NCBI GenBank assembly: GCA_000421065.1
Contig: ATWD01000001.1
Span: 1,976,001 to 2,040,000 of the forward strand
Direction of reading: 5' to 3'
From: Acidobacteriaceae bacterium TAA 166
GTDB lineage: Bacteria; Acidobacteriota; Terriglobia; Terriglobales; Acidobacteriaceae
Length of the DNA stretch: 64,000 nucleotides
The translations under genes and the position numbers were made by a program. The notes beneath the pieces are model-generated. The model saw nothing but the letters and a program-made list of their open reading frames with translations. It did no database searches and was not told the DNA's origin. Positions 8,464 to 16,414 of this stretch are shown piece by piece. The stretch's first letter is position 1. The number at the start of each line of letters is the position of its first letter.

Positions 8464-9673
8464 ACCCCAGTTGCTTTACTACGCAACAGACAAAGATTTG
8501 TTCGACGCTCTCGTTTCAGCTCGTCAGCAATTCGGCGAAGCCGCCCTCCTCAATCTTGCGAGAACGCGGGGTATCTATTATTCGGAGCAAGAAGATCGAG
8601 TTACTCTAGCCGACAACGTATCTCTACTTACATTCGGTTTTCATGAGGTTTCGGCTATCCAGGCAGAATTTGAGAGATCGGGACGTGGTGAAAAGACTGC
8701 ATCTTTCCGGATGAAGACCGCTCTAACGCTCGACGAAATAAAAGCCATCACAGGGGAATACATCAAGGCAGCCGTGAGTGACGGAGAACGTCTATCCTCG
8801 CATCTAATCGGCGAATCTGGATTCGCGCTTGATGTGAAGTATAACGAACTCGATCTATCAAGAACCAGCCTCCGGCAGGTTCAGAAGAAGGAAGCACACA
8901 TCGAGGTCAAGGTAGTCGGGGATGAGACAGTCGTAACTTTTCCCTCGAACGTCAAAGCCGAATCAATTGCAAGAGCTATTACGAAGCGAGTGAATGCAGT
9001 TCGATCATCGGTGGTTGATATCGAAGAGATCGATTTTTCAGGTTTTAGCGGACCTAAGGCCAAGACCGAATTTTTCTACAGACTGGTGACGACGTTGCCG
9101 GACTTCAAGATGGTGGATGTAACGAATATTAAAGTTGACTCGTCCCGCGATGGAGGGAGTCCTCCATCTGGAGGATTCGATGAATTAGGGGAGGCAAGTG
9201 ACGATCAGAATGGCGAGGACTCTTCAGACCAAGAGAGAATAGCGCAGGAAATGCTGGGAATTGTCCGGGCAGTTGCTTTGCACGGGAAGTCTCTTTTGTC
9301 TTCACGCGAATATCAGAGCCTTCAGCGACGTGGTTTTTTTATCAGCAAGATTCAATGGTCTGCGAAACGACTCTCCTCTCCTTTTCAAGTTGTGGAATTC
9401 GACGCGAGCTTTACGGATCCTCTTGTTGGAACGGGGTTTCGGTATGCCGTACGAGGCTGGTCGACGCAGAAAAATGGTGAATACACAAAGGGATTCAATG
9501 TAATTCCCGATGACGAAAAGCAGCTATTGATGCAACTGTTGGAGCAAAGAGGGATGAGCTTATACAAAGAGCTTCGTTCGGAGATGCTTGCCAGTTCTGC
9601 AAGTGCAAACGTCCCGACAGTAGCGGCTGACACGCCAGACGAAGGCGGAGGTGTGGCCAATGAAGAGGTATAG
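8456..9673 (+). CDS. Unknown 405-residue protein, second gene of the operon
   Basis: No family was recognised. The protein has an N-terminal alpha/beta part, a central segment with KVVGDETVVTFPSNVKAES and a helical C-terminus (EKQLLMQLLEQRGMSLYKELRSEM). An acidic linker at about residues 235-265 (GEASDDQNGEDSSDQERI) separates the two halves. No membrane segment, Walker motif or cysteine cluster is present. It begins 8 bp inside the upstream gene and ends 14 bp inside the downstream gene, showing translational coupling and a likely fixed protein ratio. It could be a scaffold or sensor for the nuclease-like first protein. Confidence 0.6.
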   Translation: MAKPQLLYYATDKDLFDALVSARQQFGEAALLNLARTRGIYYSEQEDRVTLADNVSLLTFGFHEVSAIQAEFERSGRGEKTASFRMKTALTLDEIKAITGEYIKAAVSDGERLSSHLIGESGFALDVKYNELDLSRTSLRQVQKKEAHIEVKVVGDETVVTFPSNVKAESIARAITKRVNAVRSSVVDIEEIDFSGFSGPKAKTEFFYRLVTTLPDFKMVDVTNIKVDSSRDGGSPPSGGFDELGEASDDQNGEDSSDQERIAQEMLGIVRAVALHGKSLLSSREYQSLQRRGFFISKIQWSAKRLSSPFQVVEFDASFTDPLVGTGFRYAVRGWSTQKNGEYTKGFNVIPDDEKQLLMQLLEQRGMSLYKELRSEMLASSASANVPTVAADTPDEGGGVANEEV

Positions 9674-10349
9674 GTTCTTGGGTGCGGATTGGCCATTAGC
9701 TATGCCTACTATAGCCACGCGCCTGAAGGGCGCCCCATTCTCCGATGAAGTCGGAGACGGTTTTGTTCTTGACAGAGTTCGGCCTAATACACTTGAGGGC
9801 CGCTATTTTGAGAAAATTGTTGTTAACGACTCCATTGAGAATCCTTTCGGAGAAACATTTAACTACGAAAGAGTCACATACCGAGAAGTTCACTTCAAGT
9901 TCTCAAAAAGCTATCCTCAGATCGAATGCCGAAATCCTCCACGAAGCCTTCGTGTATTTATCAATCGGATCGCGGAATTGCTGGATTTTAAGGTGGCAGT
10001 AGAACCGCTCGTTGTAGACCCGGTGCAATGGGCTGAACGCATCAAAATCTCAAATGATTTGCGCGGATCTGTTAAGTCTATCGAGATATCGGGCTTAGCA
10101 ATTGACGCACATACTACAGCCCGTTTTGCTCTTGTGAGCGAGCAAGACGTTTTGGTTTCTGCGGCAAAGCTCATAGCGAATCGTCCTCACATTGTTGAAA
10201 AGGTAAAGGTTGAGATTGAGACAGATCTCGGAAGTTACGGTTTGCAGTTGTTCGCCGACGGTGCTGTCCGCATGGCAGACGAAGTACCAGAAGACATAGT
10301 GGAATTCATAAGGAATGCCCTCCCGGAATCGAAAATTCCAGCAATGTGA
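9660..10349 (+). CDS. Unknown 229-residue protein, third gene of the operon
   Basis: No family was recognised. The product starts MKRYRFLGADWPLAMPTIAT and contains beta-rich segments (FKVAVEPLVVDP, KVEIETDLGSYGLQLF). The ATG at 9660 was chosen because GGCGGAGG lies about 9 bp upstream; it overlaps the end of the second gene by 14 bp. Parts of genes 2 and 3 look alike in style (both have a serine/valine-rich beta-strand pair with IEI or IEEI after a short helix), but I could not establish homology. Co-translation with the two preceding genes implies a common function. Confidence 0.6.
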   Translation: MKRYRFLGADWPLAMPTIATRLKGAPFSDEVGDGFVLDRVRPNTLEGRYFEKIVVNDSIENPFGETFNYERVTYREVHFKFSKSYPQIECRNPPRSLRVFINRIAELLDFKVAVEPLVVDPVQWAERIKISNDLRGSVKSIEISGLAIDAHTTARFALVSEQDVLVSAAKLIANRPHIVEKVKVEIETDLGSYGLQLFADGAVRMADEVPEDIVEFIRNALPESKIPAM

Positions 10350-10513
10350 CCTATTTGCTCATGAACTCGCCAGGGGATGCCTTTTGGATCGGCTTCGGCC
10401 CAGACTTTGATCGGACAGCCAAGCTGGATACGGCTGGTCTGCTAGGCCAAATATCGAGGTCATTGCTTAGACGCACAAAGATCCCCAGATTTCCAGCGAC
10501 GATGTTCTCTTAA
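10346..10513 (+). CDS. Possible small protein coupled by a GTGA overlap
   Basis: A 55-codon frame opens with GTG at 10346, overlapping the TGA of the third operon gene (GTGA arrangement), and ends at TAA 10511-10513. The peptide reads VTYLLMNSPGDAFWIGF and continues with PDFDRTAKLDTAGLLGQISR. The internal ATG at 10361 is an alternative start. The composition looks protein-like and the four-base stop/start overlap is typical of coupled genes, but there is no homology evidence. It may be a fourth component of the system or a fragment of a once longer gene. Confidence 0.35.
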   Translation: MTYLLMNSPGDAFWIGFGPDFDRTAKLDTAGLLGQISRSLLRRTKIPRFPATMFS

Positions 10514-10530
10514 AATAGAACGCAGCCCCT

Positions 10531-11745
10531 ATGGAATCCATTGCACGTCCGTTTCTCTGCTTTGAAGAAGCCTACCCGGAGTATAGGCAGCTTGCCCTCG
10601 ATTATTGGAGCGGCGGCATGGTGGATGGTCGCTTCAAATGGGATGCTTCTGTTGAAGACATCTCCGAGTTGCATGGGGTTCTCAAGAAGGACGTTCCCAA
10701 ACTTGTGAGATTAGCGGCTACTGCTGTGAATCCTGCGATTCGGTGTTGCGATTGCGACTATCCGCAAGAGCTTTCATCGCGTTCTGCATTCACGGCTAGG
10801 GTCTATGGAGATCATCTCTGTACATCGTGTCTTCAGGCCAGGAATCGGGCTCGCCAGGATAAGCAGAAACAGGAGGAGGAGCGAAGGTTTGCTGCTCTTC
10901 GTGAAGTAATCGCTAATGCCAGTCAACGAAATCAAACGTTTTGCTACGACGATATCGAATACACGGATGCGGTGATTGCCTTTGGCATCATGCTCGCTTC
11001 CGATGAGGCATGCGAGGACGGAAGATTCCAACAGAGTGATGCCCTACATCTGTGTACGACTACGACTCTTTCTGGCAAGTTGTTGGGAAGGCTTTTCAAC
11101 CGAGGCATTCTCGGTATGGAGGACACGACTCCTCCGCGGGCGATTGAGCTAGTTAAAGAGGGCGGATGGAGCTATTTCCCTCATCGCATTCACTGGAAGT
11201 TTGCCCGCGACACGAATGGCCGGTCCTTCCCAAGTGTTATGACACTGTTGGGAGAGATCATCGACGCACGGGAAGACGATCCGGAATATGGACAGGCCGT
11301 CGCGGAACTTTGGCGCATGCTTGCCTACGATGACGCGCTCGATCATCTTGTGCAGGAGGTTGATAGTTATCGGCTTCCCGATGTCCGAGTAGGCCCCAAA
11401 ACTGATGAAGCTGTATGGCATGCACTTGAGCATTTTTCTATTCCACAGGTACGAAGGGAAATCACGAATGTGGTGAAGAATGCTGCGGCTTTGTCGCAGC
11501 GCCGCGATTATGTGAAGCGCCATGCTCTCAATACGATACCTGGCACACTGATTAGCTATGTTGATAGAGCTGTTAGCGAAGGCTGGCAAGTTTCGCCGGT
11601 ACTGCACAACTGGCAAAACGAAGAGCCAATTCTCCTGACTGTTTTGTTTAATCGGGTACTTGGGACTGGTTTACCAGGATTCAAAACGCTCTCAAATAGC
11701 CTCTTGAAAACGTCCGTACTAGGCGGTGATGCGGCGTTTGAATAG
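10531..11745 (+). CDS. Unknown protein with zinc-ribbon-like cysteine pairs
   Basis: A 404-residue protein. Two cysteine pairs (CCDC near residue 73 and CTSC near residue 96) are spaced as in a zinc ribbon. They are followed by a strongly charged helix (ARQDKQKQEEERRFAALREV) that may be a coiled coil. The C-terminal part is helical with repeated hydrophobic segments. I do not recognise the family. It starts 17 bp after the possible small gene, so it may belong to the same transcript as the nuclease-like operon; no strong ribosome-binding site is visible. An accessory or regulatory role in the same defence locus is a guess. Confidence 0.55.
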   Translation: MESIARPFLCFEEAYPEYRQLALDYWSGGMVDGRFKWDASVEDISELHGVLKKDVPKLVRLAATAVNPAIRCCDCDYPQELSSRSAFTARVYGDHLCTSCLQARNRARQDKQKQEEERRFAALREVIANASQRNQTFCYDDIEYTDAVIAFGIMLASDEACEDGRFQQSDALHLCTTTTLSGKLLGRLFNRGILGMEDTTPPRAIELVKEGGWSYFPHRIHWKFARDTNGRSFPSVMTLLGEIIDAREDDPEYGQAVAELWRMLAYDDALDHLVQEVDSYRLPDVRVGPKTDEAVWHALEHFSIPQVRREITNVVKNAAALSQRRDYVKRHALNTIPGTLISYVDRAVSEGWQVSPVLHNWQNEEPILLTVLFNRVLGTGLPGFKTLSNSLLKTSVLGGDAAFE

Positions 11746-11782
11746 AACCCTACCCCTACAGTTCACCAGCGGTGTTACAAAA

Positions 11783-11810
11783 CCTATGCTAATATATGTA
11801 GGAGCATAGG
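11783..11810 (+). promoter_or_regulatory. Inverted repeat upstream of abiEi
   Basis: CCTATGCT (11783-11790) and AGCATAGG (11803-11810) form a perfect 8-bp inverted repeat ending 9 bp before the abiEi ATG. AbiEi antitoxins are known to repress their own promoter by binding inverted repeats, so this is the likely operator. Confidence 0.6.
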
Positions 11811-11819
11811 AATTATCAC

Positions 11820-12434
11820 ATGCCCCCTACGCAGAGAACTCGCGCTCTCGACCTTCTGAAGGCCAGGGGAATGCTCCGCCTTAGGGATTTCATCGCCGAG
11901 AACATCGAACCGGAGACGCTGGCCCGTCTTGTCAGAGACCAGCAGATCATTCGGCCCGCACGCGGACTTTACCAACTTCCTGATGCCCAGATCGATGCAG
12001 CTCATACGCTTGCGGAGGCTGCAGTGCTTATACCGAAGGGAGTCGTTTGTCTCATCTCCGCTCTGCAGTTCCACATGCTCACGCTTCAGATGCCCTCTGA
12101 GGTGTGGATGGCAATAGAACGCACTGCATGGAAACCGACGATCAGCTACCCGCCAATTCGATTTGTCCGATTCAGCGGGTGGGCAATGACTGAGGGTGTA
12201 GAGCGGTATTCCATTCAATCCTATAAGGTCCACATTACAAATCCCGCACGAACCGTCGTCGATTGCTTCCGATACCGCAACAAGATCGGCATCGATATTG
12301 CAATGGAAGGGCTGCGCGAGGGTATCCGGCATCGCAAATGTACACCGGATCAACTCTGGCAGTATGGAAAGAAGGCAAAAGTCTGGACGGTCATGCGTCC
12401 TTATGTAGAGGCGGTCGTAGCGGATGCCGCGTGA
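11820..12434 (+). CDS. abiEi: AbiEi-family antitoxin (type IV toxin-antitoxin)
   Basis: The 204-residue protein has the AbiEi layout: an N-terminal winged helix (LDLLKARGMLRLRDFIAE), the segment RPARGLYQLPDAQ, a central KGVVCLISALQFHMLTLQMP segment and the conserved VHITNPARTVVDCFRYRNK followed by a C-terminal helical region. AbiEi antagonises the AbiEii nucleotidyltransferase without forming a stable complex and represses the operon. The gene overlaps abiEii by 11 bp. Length and order match the canonical abortive-infection operon. Confidence 0.88.
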   Translation: MPPTQRTRALDLLKARGMLRLRDFIAENIEPETLARLVRDQQIIRPARGLYQLPDAQIDAAHTLAEAAVLIPKGVVCLISALQFHMLTLQMPSEVWMAIERTAWKPTISYPPIRFVRFSGWAMTEGVERYSIQSYKVHITNPARTVVDCFRYRNKIGIDIAMEGLREGIRHRKCTPDQLWQYGKKAKVWTVMRPYVEAVVADAA

Positions 12435-13338
12435 TACTCGCAATATCGGCGCTTCGGTGCGTGCCCGACTCCTCGCACGCTCCCGTGCAGAAAACGCCGA
12501 CTATCAGATTCTCCTCACCCGTTACGCTCTGGAAAGATTGCTTTACCGGCTCAGCATCTCAGAACATCGTGAACGCTTTATTCTCAAGGGTGCGCTGCTC
12601 TTTGTGACATGGGTGGCCGATCCCTTTCGTCCTACACGAGACCTGGATCTGCTTGGTTATGGAGCAAATAACCCAGAGGCGGTGGCGGATACCTTCAAGG
12701 CCATTTGTTCGACTGCTGTTCCTGATGATGGCGTTACCTTCGACATCGAGGGTCTTACCGCAGCACCGATCCGAGAAGACCTCGAATACGGCGGCGTTCG
12801 CGTCCAGACCTATGCAGTCATTGATGGAGCACGCATCCCCATCCAGGTAGACATCGGCTTTGGGGACATTATTACGCCAGGGCCGGTCGAGGTTGACTAC
12901 CCTGTTCTCCTCGATTTCCCCGCACCGCATATTCGCACCTATCCAGTTGAGACCGTAGTTGCCGAAAAGTTCAACGCAATGGTGGTCCTTGGGATCGCCA
13001 ATAGTCGGCTCAAAGACTTCTATGATCTTTGGCTCATCTCCCGGACCTTTGAGTTCGACCGCGCTGGTCTCTTTGCCGCTGTACAGAGAACCTTTGAGCG
13101 ACGGAATACTCCCTCGCCCGCAGAGCTGCCAACAGGTCTGACAGACCAATACGCGGAACAATGGGAGGCACGCTGGAGAGTCTATCTCAGACGCGAACAC
13201 ATGCACGCCGCGCCAGAGAATCTCGGTCTGCTGGTTCGAGACTTGCGAGAGTTCCTGATTCCCGTGGCGTTGCCATCCGACATAGCTTCCCATTGGTCGC
13301 CTGGTGGACCCTGGACAACTCCCGAAACTACCGTCTGA
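12424..13338 (+). CDS. abiEii: AbiEii-family nucleotidyltransferase toxin
   Basis: The 304-residue protein has the DNA polymerase beta-like nucleotidyltransferase signature of AbiEii/MenT toxins: FILKGALLF (K55) followed by the D73-L-D75 metal pair in TRDLDLLGYG, a third acidic strand in PIQVDIGFGD, and the helical VVAEKFNAMV plus SRLKDFYDLWL motif. Such toxins transfer nucleotides, in characterised homologues to tRNA acceptor ends, causing growth arrest on phage infection. All catalytic residues are present and the gene appears intact. It is the second gene of the abiE operon. Confidence 0.9.
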   Translation: MPRDTRNIGASVRARLLARSRAENADYQILLTRYALERLLYRLSISEHRERFILKGALLFVTWVADPFRPTRDLDLLGYGANNPEAVADTFKAICSTAVPDDGVTFDIEGLTAAPIREDLEYGGVRVQTYAVIDGARIPIQVDIGFGDIITPGPVEVDYPVLLDFPAPHIRTYPVETVVAEKFNAMVVLGIANSRLKDFYDLWLISRTFEFDRAGLFAAVQRTFERRNTPSPAELPTGLTDQYAEQWEARWRVYLRREHMHAAPENLGLLVRDLREFLIPVALPSDIASHWSPGGPWTTPETTV

Positions 13339-13368
13339 GCCATACGGAATGGGAAACCCTTTGCTCAG

Positions 13369-13434
13369 GAAAATTGATTTATACGTCAATTATCCGGGTG
13401 ATACAGAGAAAAACTGACGTAGAAATCAATTTTC
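13369..13434. terminator. Long hairpin between convergent genes
   Basis: The 20-nt arms 13369-13388 and 13415-13434 are inverted repeats with one mismatch (starting GAAAATTGATTT and ending AAATCAATTTTC). The spacer is 26 nt. It lies between the stop codons of the convergent abiEii and the DUF433 gene, so a bidirectional terminator is the simplest reading. The long AT-rich arms could also be a cruciform or recombination site. Confidence 0.5.
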
Positions 13435-13445
13435 GGTCAGCTTAT

Positions 13446-14048
13446 TCAACTGCGCTGAAGCTCAATAGGTTTCCGGGGGCGACCCGGCGGAGGGCTCATG
13501 AGAGCGCTGATGGAAGCGAACGCCAGATCAAGATCACCGAGAGCACGATAGTCGTCTCGAATTTCCTTCTCGCTGATTCCTTTACGAAGCAGCCCTACGA
13601 TGTGCTCCACCGGAATCCGGGTTCCCTTGAAATGTGGTTCTCCACCGAGGATTTCAGGGTCGGAGGCAATTCGGTCGAACCCCCAGCGATACAGATTGGC
13701 CCTTCGTGCGAGATTTCTTCGCAGCAGACGGTAACGGACCAACACCGACAACCCGTCCTTCTTGATTACGAGATCGGAGCCTCGTGCCTGCCAACGTCCG
13801 GTTGGGTCTGCGGACTTTCTCAAGAGCTGCCGGAGAGCGTCCTTATCTTCCTTCGATAAAGAGAACGGGAACTCGGTTAGGAGTTTGATGAAAAGCAGCT
13901 CGTTCAGATCGAACTCATATCGGATGGCCTTACCGACGCGGGAGGATGGCGGGGCAATAGACCGCTTCTCAATCGCTGTCCGAATCGTGCTTTCTGGAAT
14001 CTCGGCGATGGCAGCCGCCTCACGCAGAGAGAATCGCATCGCGTTCAC
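13446..14048 (-). CDS. VapB45-like antitoxin (MerR-type helix-turn-helix plus DUF433)
   Basis: The product (about 200 residues) starts with a helix-turn-helix (MRFSLREAAAIAEIPESTIR). The C-terminal DUF433 domain carries DPEILGGEPHFKGTRIPVEH followed by LLRKGISEKEIRDDY. DUF433 proteins are VapB45-type antitoxins that normally pair with a PIN-like toxin (DUF5615) gene directly downstream. Here the frame ends 107 bp from the convergent abiEii stop and no toxin gene follows, so this antitoxin is an orphan. The GTG at 14048 was chosen because GGAAGAGG lies 8 bp upstream; a TTG at 14066 and an ATG at 14039 are alternatives. Confidence 0.75.
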   Translation of the reverse strand: MNAMRFSLREAAAIAEIPESTIRTAIEKRSIAPPSSRVGKAIRYEFDLNELLFIKLLTEFPFSLSKEDKDALRQLLRKSADPTGRWQARGSDLVIKKDGLSVLVRYRLLRRNLARRANLYRWGFDRIASDPEILGGEPHFKGTRIPVEHIVGLLRKGISEKEIRDDYRALGDLDLAFASISALMSPPPGRPRKPIELQRS

Positions 14049-14179
14049 AGAAATGACCTCTTCCAAATAAATAATGCCACTTGTGGTGGAATCTTTAGAA
14101 ACACGTAATACGCTTTGCGATACGTTGGTTCTCGGGGTATTATGTGTTTACAAGGACTTAGGGAGCCACCGGGGTCTTG

Positions 14180-14272
14180 TAAGTTGTTGATATGCTTATA
14201 GTTGGGTCGATGGCATGGAAGAGGTCATCGGTTCGATCCCGATCAGGTCCACCAAATCATTTCAACAACTTA
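14180..14272 (+). other. Attachment site: tRNA 3'-end fragment flanked by inverted repeats
   Basis: Bases about 14219-14254 read exactly like the 3' part of a tRNA (variable loop GAGGTC, T stem-loop ATCGG-TTCGATC-CCGAT, acceptor strand CAGGTCC, then ACCA). The required 5' acceptor strand GGACCTG is absent, so this is not a functional tRNA. The fragment is framed by an inverted repeat, TAAGTTGTTGA (14180-14190) and TCAACAACTTA (14262-14272). The integrase stop codon is 16 bp away. This is the expected form of an att site left by tRNA-targeting integration; the flanking repeats may be integrase core-binding sites. Confidence 0.75.
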
Positions 14273-15508
14273 GCGAGCGGAATCCGGGAGCAATAAGGAT
14301 TCCGAGGGAGCGATAAGGGAGCAAACCCTTTTTCCCGTACCTTCCTCTCCTTTGAATGCCTCCGAATCGCGGTTAAACAACGCATCGACGGCCTTGCGCT
14401 GCGCGGCACGCTTCTTCGACATACCCGCCTGCGTATAGACCTCCATCGTTGTACTGAGCTTGGAGTGGCGCATCAGCTCCTGCACCACCTTCACATCGTT
14501 GCCGGTGTCGGCCAGCAAGGAACTATAGGTACGCCGGAACGTATGCCAGCCGATCTGCTTCCGGATCCCCACCCTGCGTGCGACAGGTTGCAGAATCTTC
14601 GTCCGCAGGCTGTCGGGCCACAGGGGAGTCTTGCCGAAGTTGTAGTCGCTGGCAAAAACCCAATCGCCCGGCTCCGGGTAACCACAGACCGGATGCCATG
14701 CCAGTAACGCCTCGATGACGATCTCATCGAGAGGCACCGGCTGTTCGGAGATCTCCGTCTTGCACGGACCGATGGCGCCGTCCGAGTAGGAACGAAGTAC
14801 GTCGGCCAGGTGCGTAGTGAAGTCGATGTCCTCCCACTTCAGACCGAGCACCTCGCCGATCCGCAGACCAGTCGTTGCGCAGATGGTTCCCATCAGCCGC
14901 TCCCGGTCTGGAAGCGCTCCGAGCAAAGCCCGGAACTCTTCGGCGGTGAGGATGTCCGGTCGGCGCAGGCGTTTGGAGCTGCAACGCACCAGAGTGACAG
15001 GGTTCTTCTCAAGCCAGCCCCAGCGCATCCCATGACGGAAAACCATGCTCAGTACATTGCGGACCTTGGCCCGGCTTGCCGGAGCAAGTTTGAGCGACTT
15101 GACCCACTCCTCAACCTCAACCGTCGTGATGTTCTTGGGAGAGTAGTCTCCCCAGCGCGGCACGATATGATTGTTGAGGTTGCTGAGATAGCCCATCTTC
15201 GTCGACCTTCGCTTCTCCTCGTGAGAGTCCATCGGCATCTCTTTCATCCGATAGTGCTCCACCAGTTTGAGCAGGGTCGCCGGTCCGGAAGATTCAGTGA
15301 CCTTGCGGTTGATGTTGAGGCGGAACTTTTCAGCCGCCCTCTGCGCGTCGCTCCGGGTGCGGAGATCCTCCACCGTCCCCAGAACCTCCTTCTTCGAGTG
15401 GCGCTTTCCATCCGGACCTGTTTCGCGCCACTTATAGACCCACACTTCGGGGCCAGTTCTCCGGGGCTCCGTAAAAAGAGCTCCCGATTGATATCGTGAC
15501 CGTTTCAT
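14270..15508 (-). CDS. int: Tyrosine recombinase / integrase
   Basis: The 412-residue protein (from the ATG at 15508) has an Arm/SAM-like N-terminal part, and a C-terminal catalytic domain with R216 (TTGLRIGEVLGL), H322 and R325 (GWHTFRRTYSSLL), H348 (ELMRHSKLST) and nucleophile Y358 (TMEVYTQ). It cuts and joins DNA at the tRNA-derived att site that lies directly after its stop codon. The start is fixed by an ATGA overlap with the upstream excisionase gene and a GGAAGG site. It is complete, so the element could in principle still excise. Confidence 0.93.
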   Translation of the reverse strand: MKRSRYQSGALFTEPRRTGPEVWVYKWRETGPDGKRHSKKEVLGTVEDLRTRSDAQRAAEKFRLNINRKVTESSGPATLLKLVEHYRMKEMPMDSHEEKRRSTKMGYLSNLNNHIVPRWGDYSPKNITTVEVEEWVKSLKLAPASRAKVRNVLSMVFRHGMRWGWLEKNPVTLVRCSSKRLRRPDILTAEEFRALLGALPDRERLMGTICATTGLRIGEVLGLKWEDIDFTTHLADVLRSYSDGAIGPCKTEISEQPVPLDEIVIEALLAWHPVCGYPEPGDWVFASDYNFGKTPLWPDSLRTKILQPVARRVGIRKQIGWHTFRRTYSSLLADTGNDVKVVQELMRHSKLSTTMEVYTQAGMSKKRAAQRKAVDALFNRDSEAFKGEEGTGKRVCSLIAPSESLLLPDSAR

Positions 15509-15759
15509 AGAAAAGACTTCCTTCCCTTTGAACGGCCTCCGTCGCTGTCTGATGTTACCTCTGTCTGCATCCAGCGATCGAGTTCCGAGATGCGAAAACG
15601 CCACATCTTCTTGCGCCCGTCCCCAATCGGGTGTCCTGGCAGGCGCCCCGAACGCGCCTTTTTGAGCAACGTTTTGCGCGACATGGACAGATAAGCAGCA
15701 GCCCGCCCGGCCTCGATGTACGGCTCCGATGGCTGCACCGTGCCCAGCAATGAGTTCAT
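15505..15759 (-). CDS. Excisionase / MerR-like DNA-binding protein
   Basis: The small protein (84 residues from the ATG at 15759, with GGAGGGAGG upstream) has the winged helix of excisionase-type proteins: YIEAGRAAAYLSMSRKTLL followed by KKARSGRLPGHPIG and WRFRISELDRWM. Such proteins bend DNA at att sites and direct integrase towards excision. It overlaps int by 4 bp (ATGA), so the two are one operon. The 49-bp repeat shared with the trb operon ends 83 bp upstream. Confidence 0.85.
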   Translation of the reverse strand: MNSLLGTVQPSEPYIEAGRAAAYLSMSRKTLLKKARSGRLPGHPIGDGRKKMWRFRISELDRWMQTEVTSDSDGGRSKGRKSFL

Positions 15760-15842
15760 GAAGATTGACCTCCCTCCGCGCAATCAGGCTTAATAAGCCC
15801 TCTTCGCTCCGGATGAAGCCAACTTAGATCGGAAAGCGGCCC

Positions 15843-15891
15843 TCGATTATTACTTTTCTCGACGCATTATTCCATCCAGAGCAATAATCCG
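15843..15891 (-). repeat. 49-bp repeat, copy upstream of xis-int
   Basis: This 49-bp segment is 47/49 identical, in inverted orientation, to 23501-23549. Read towards xis it begins CGGATTATTGC and ends GTAATAATCGA, so its own ends form an imperfect dyad. It lies 83 bp before the xis ATG, nearly the same distance as the other copy from trbC. A common promoter or operator for the excision and transfer operons is the best reading. Confidence 0.8.
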
Positions 15892-15973
15892 AGACACACT
15901 TCGTTGTGCTCCAGACACAATGGCGGCAGCCATAGATTGATATGGCTCGCCTGATGCGCGATGATTCCAGAGA

Positions 15974-16414
15974 ATGAGCAGCGCACCCCTCAATCCGCCA
16001 GGCGGCCCGGTGATCCCGCCATTCTGGCGCAACGAGCAAGACTGGATCGTACTCATCGAGTTTCTGCCACAACATGATGCAGAAGATCGAGCACAGGCTA
16101 CGGAGAGGATCGGGTACATGCTGGCTTATGCTCAAATGACCGACACACGTATGCTCGCACTGCTCGGCGATCCCGAGGCAGACGCCTACGAGTTACTGTT
16201 CTCCTTCAACTCCTCGGACAACAAAGCTGAGTTTCTTCGTCTGCTCAGATCCAATCATGCGACCGACTGCGAAGACGAGATGATCCTTGTGCCCATTCAG
16301 AAAGAGATCGAGGATGCTCAGCCGCTTTTCAAGGTTCTGCCGAGAGATGTCTTTCATCAGGCCACCCTTATTGCGGCTACGTTGACCGGCGGGCAGACTG
16401 GCATGGTTCAGTAG
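15974..16414 (+). CDS. Unknown 146-residue protein, cargo of the mobile element
   Basis: No family recognised. The product is proline-rich at the start (LNPPGGPVIPPFW), then alpha/beta with an acidic middle (QHDAEDRAQATERIGYMLAY). No cysteine cluster, membrane helix or nucleic-acid motif stands out. The start lies 82 bp from the 49-bp repeat and faces away from xis. Codon use is like that of the neighbours and the frame is long for its position, so a real gene is likely but the function is unknown. Confidence 0.5.
   Translation: MSSAPLNPPGGPVIPPFWRNEQDWIVLIEFLPQHDAEDRAQATERIGYMLAYAQMTDTRMLALLGDPEADAYELLFSFNSSDNKAEFLRLLRSNHATDCEDEMILVPIQKEIEDAQPLFKVLPRDVFHQATLIAATLTGGQTGMVQ

Noticed and set aside
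13161..13859. 232-codon plus-strand frame
   Set aside because: It overlaps the well-supported abiEii and DUF433 genes in other frames and has an arginine/serine-rich shadow composition.
14160..14254. Possible intact tRNA gene
   Set aside because: Only the T arm, 3' acceptor strand and CCA fit; no matching 5' acceptor, D arm or anticodon stem could be found upstream, so it is treated as an attachment-site fragment.
14810..15499. 229-codon plus-strand frame opposite the integrase
   Set aside because: Antisense to the tyrosine recombinase, whose catalytic residues are all present; a high-GC shadow frame.
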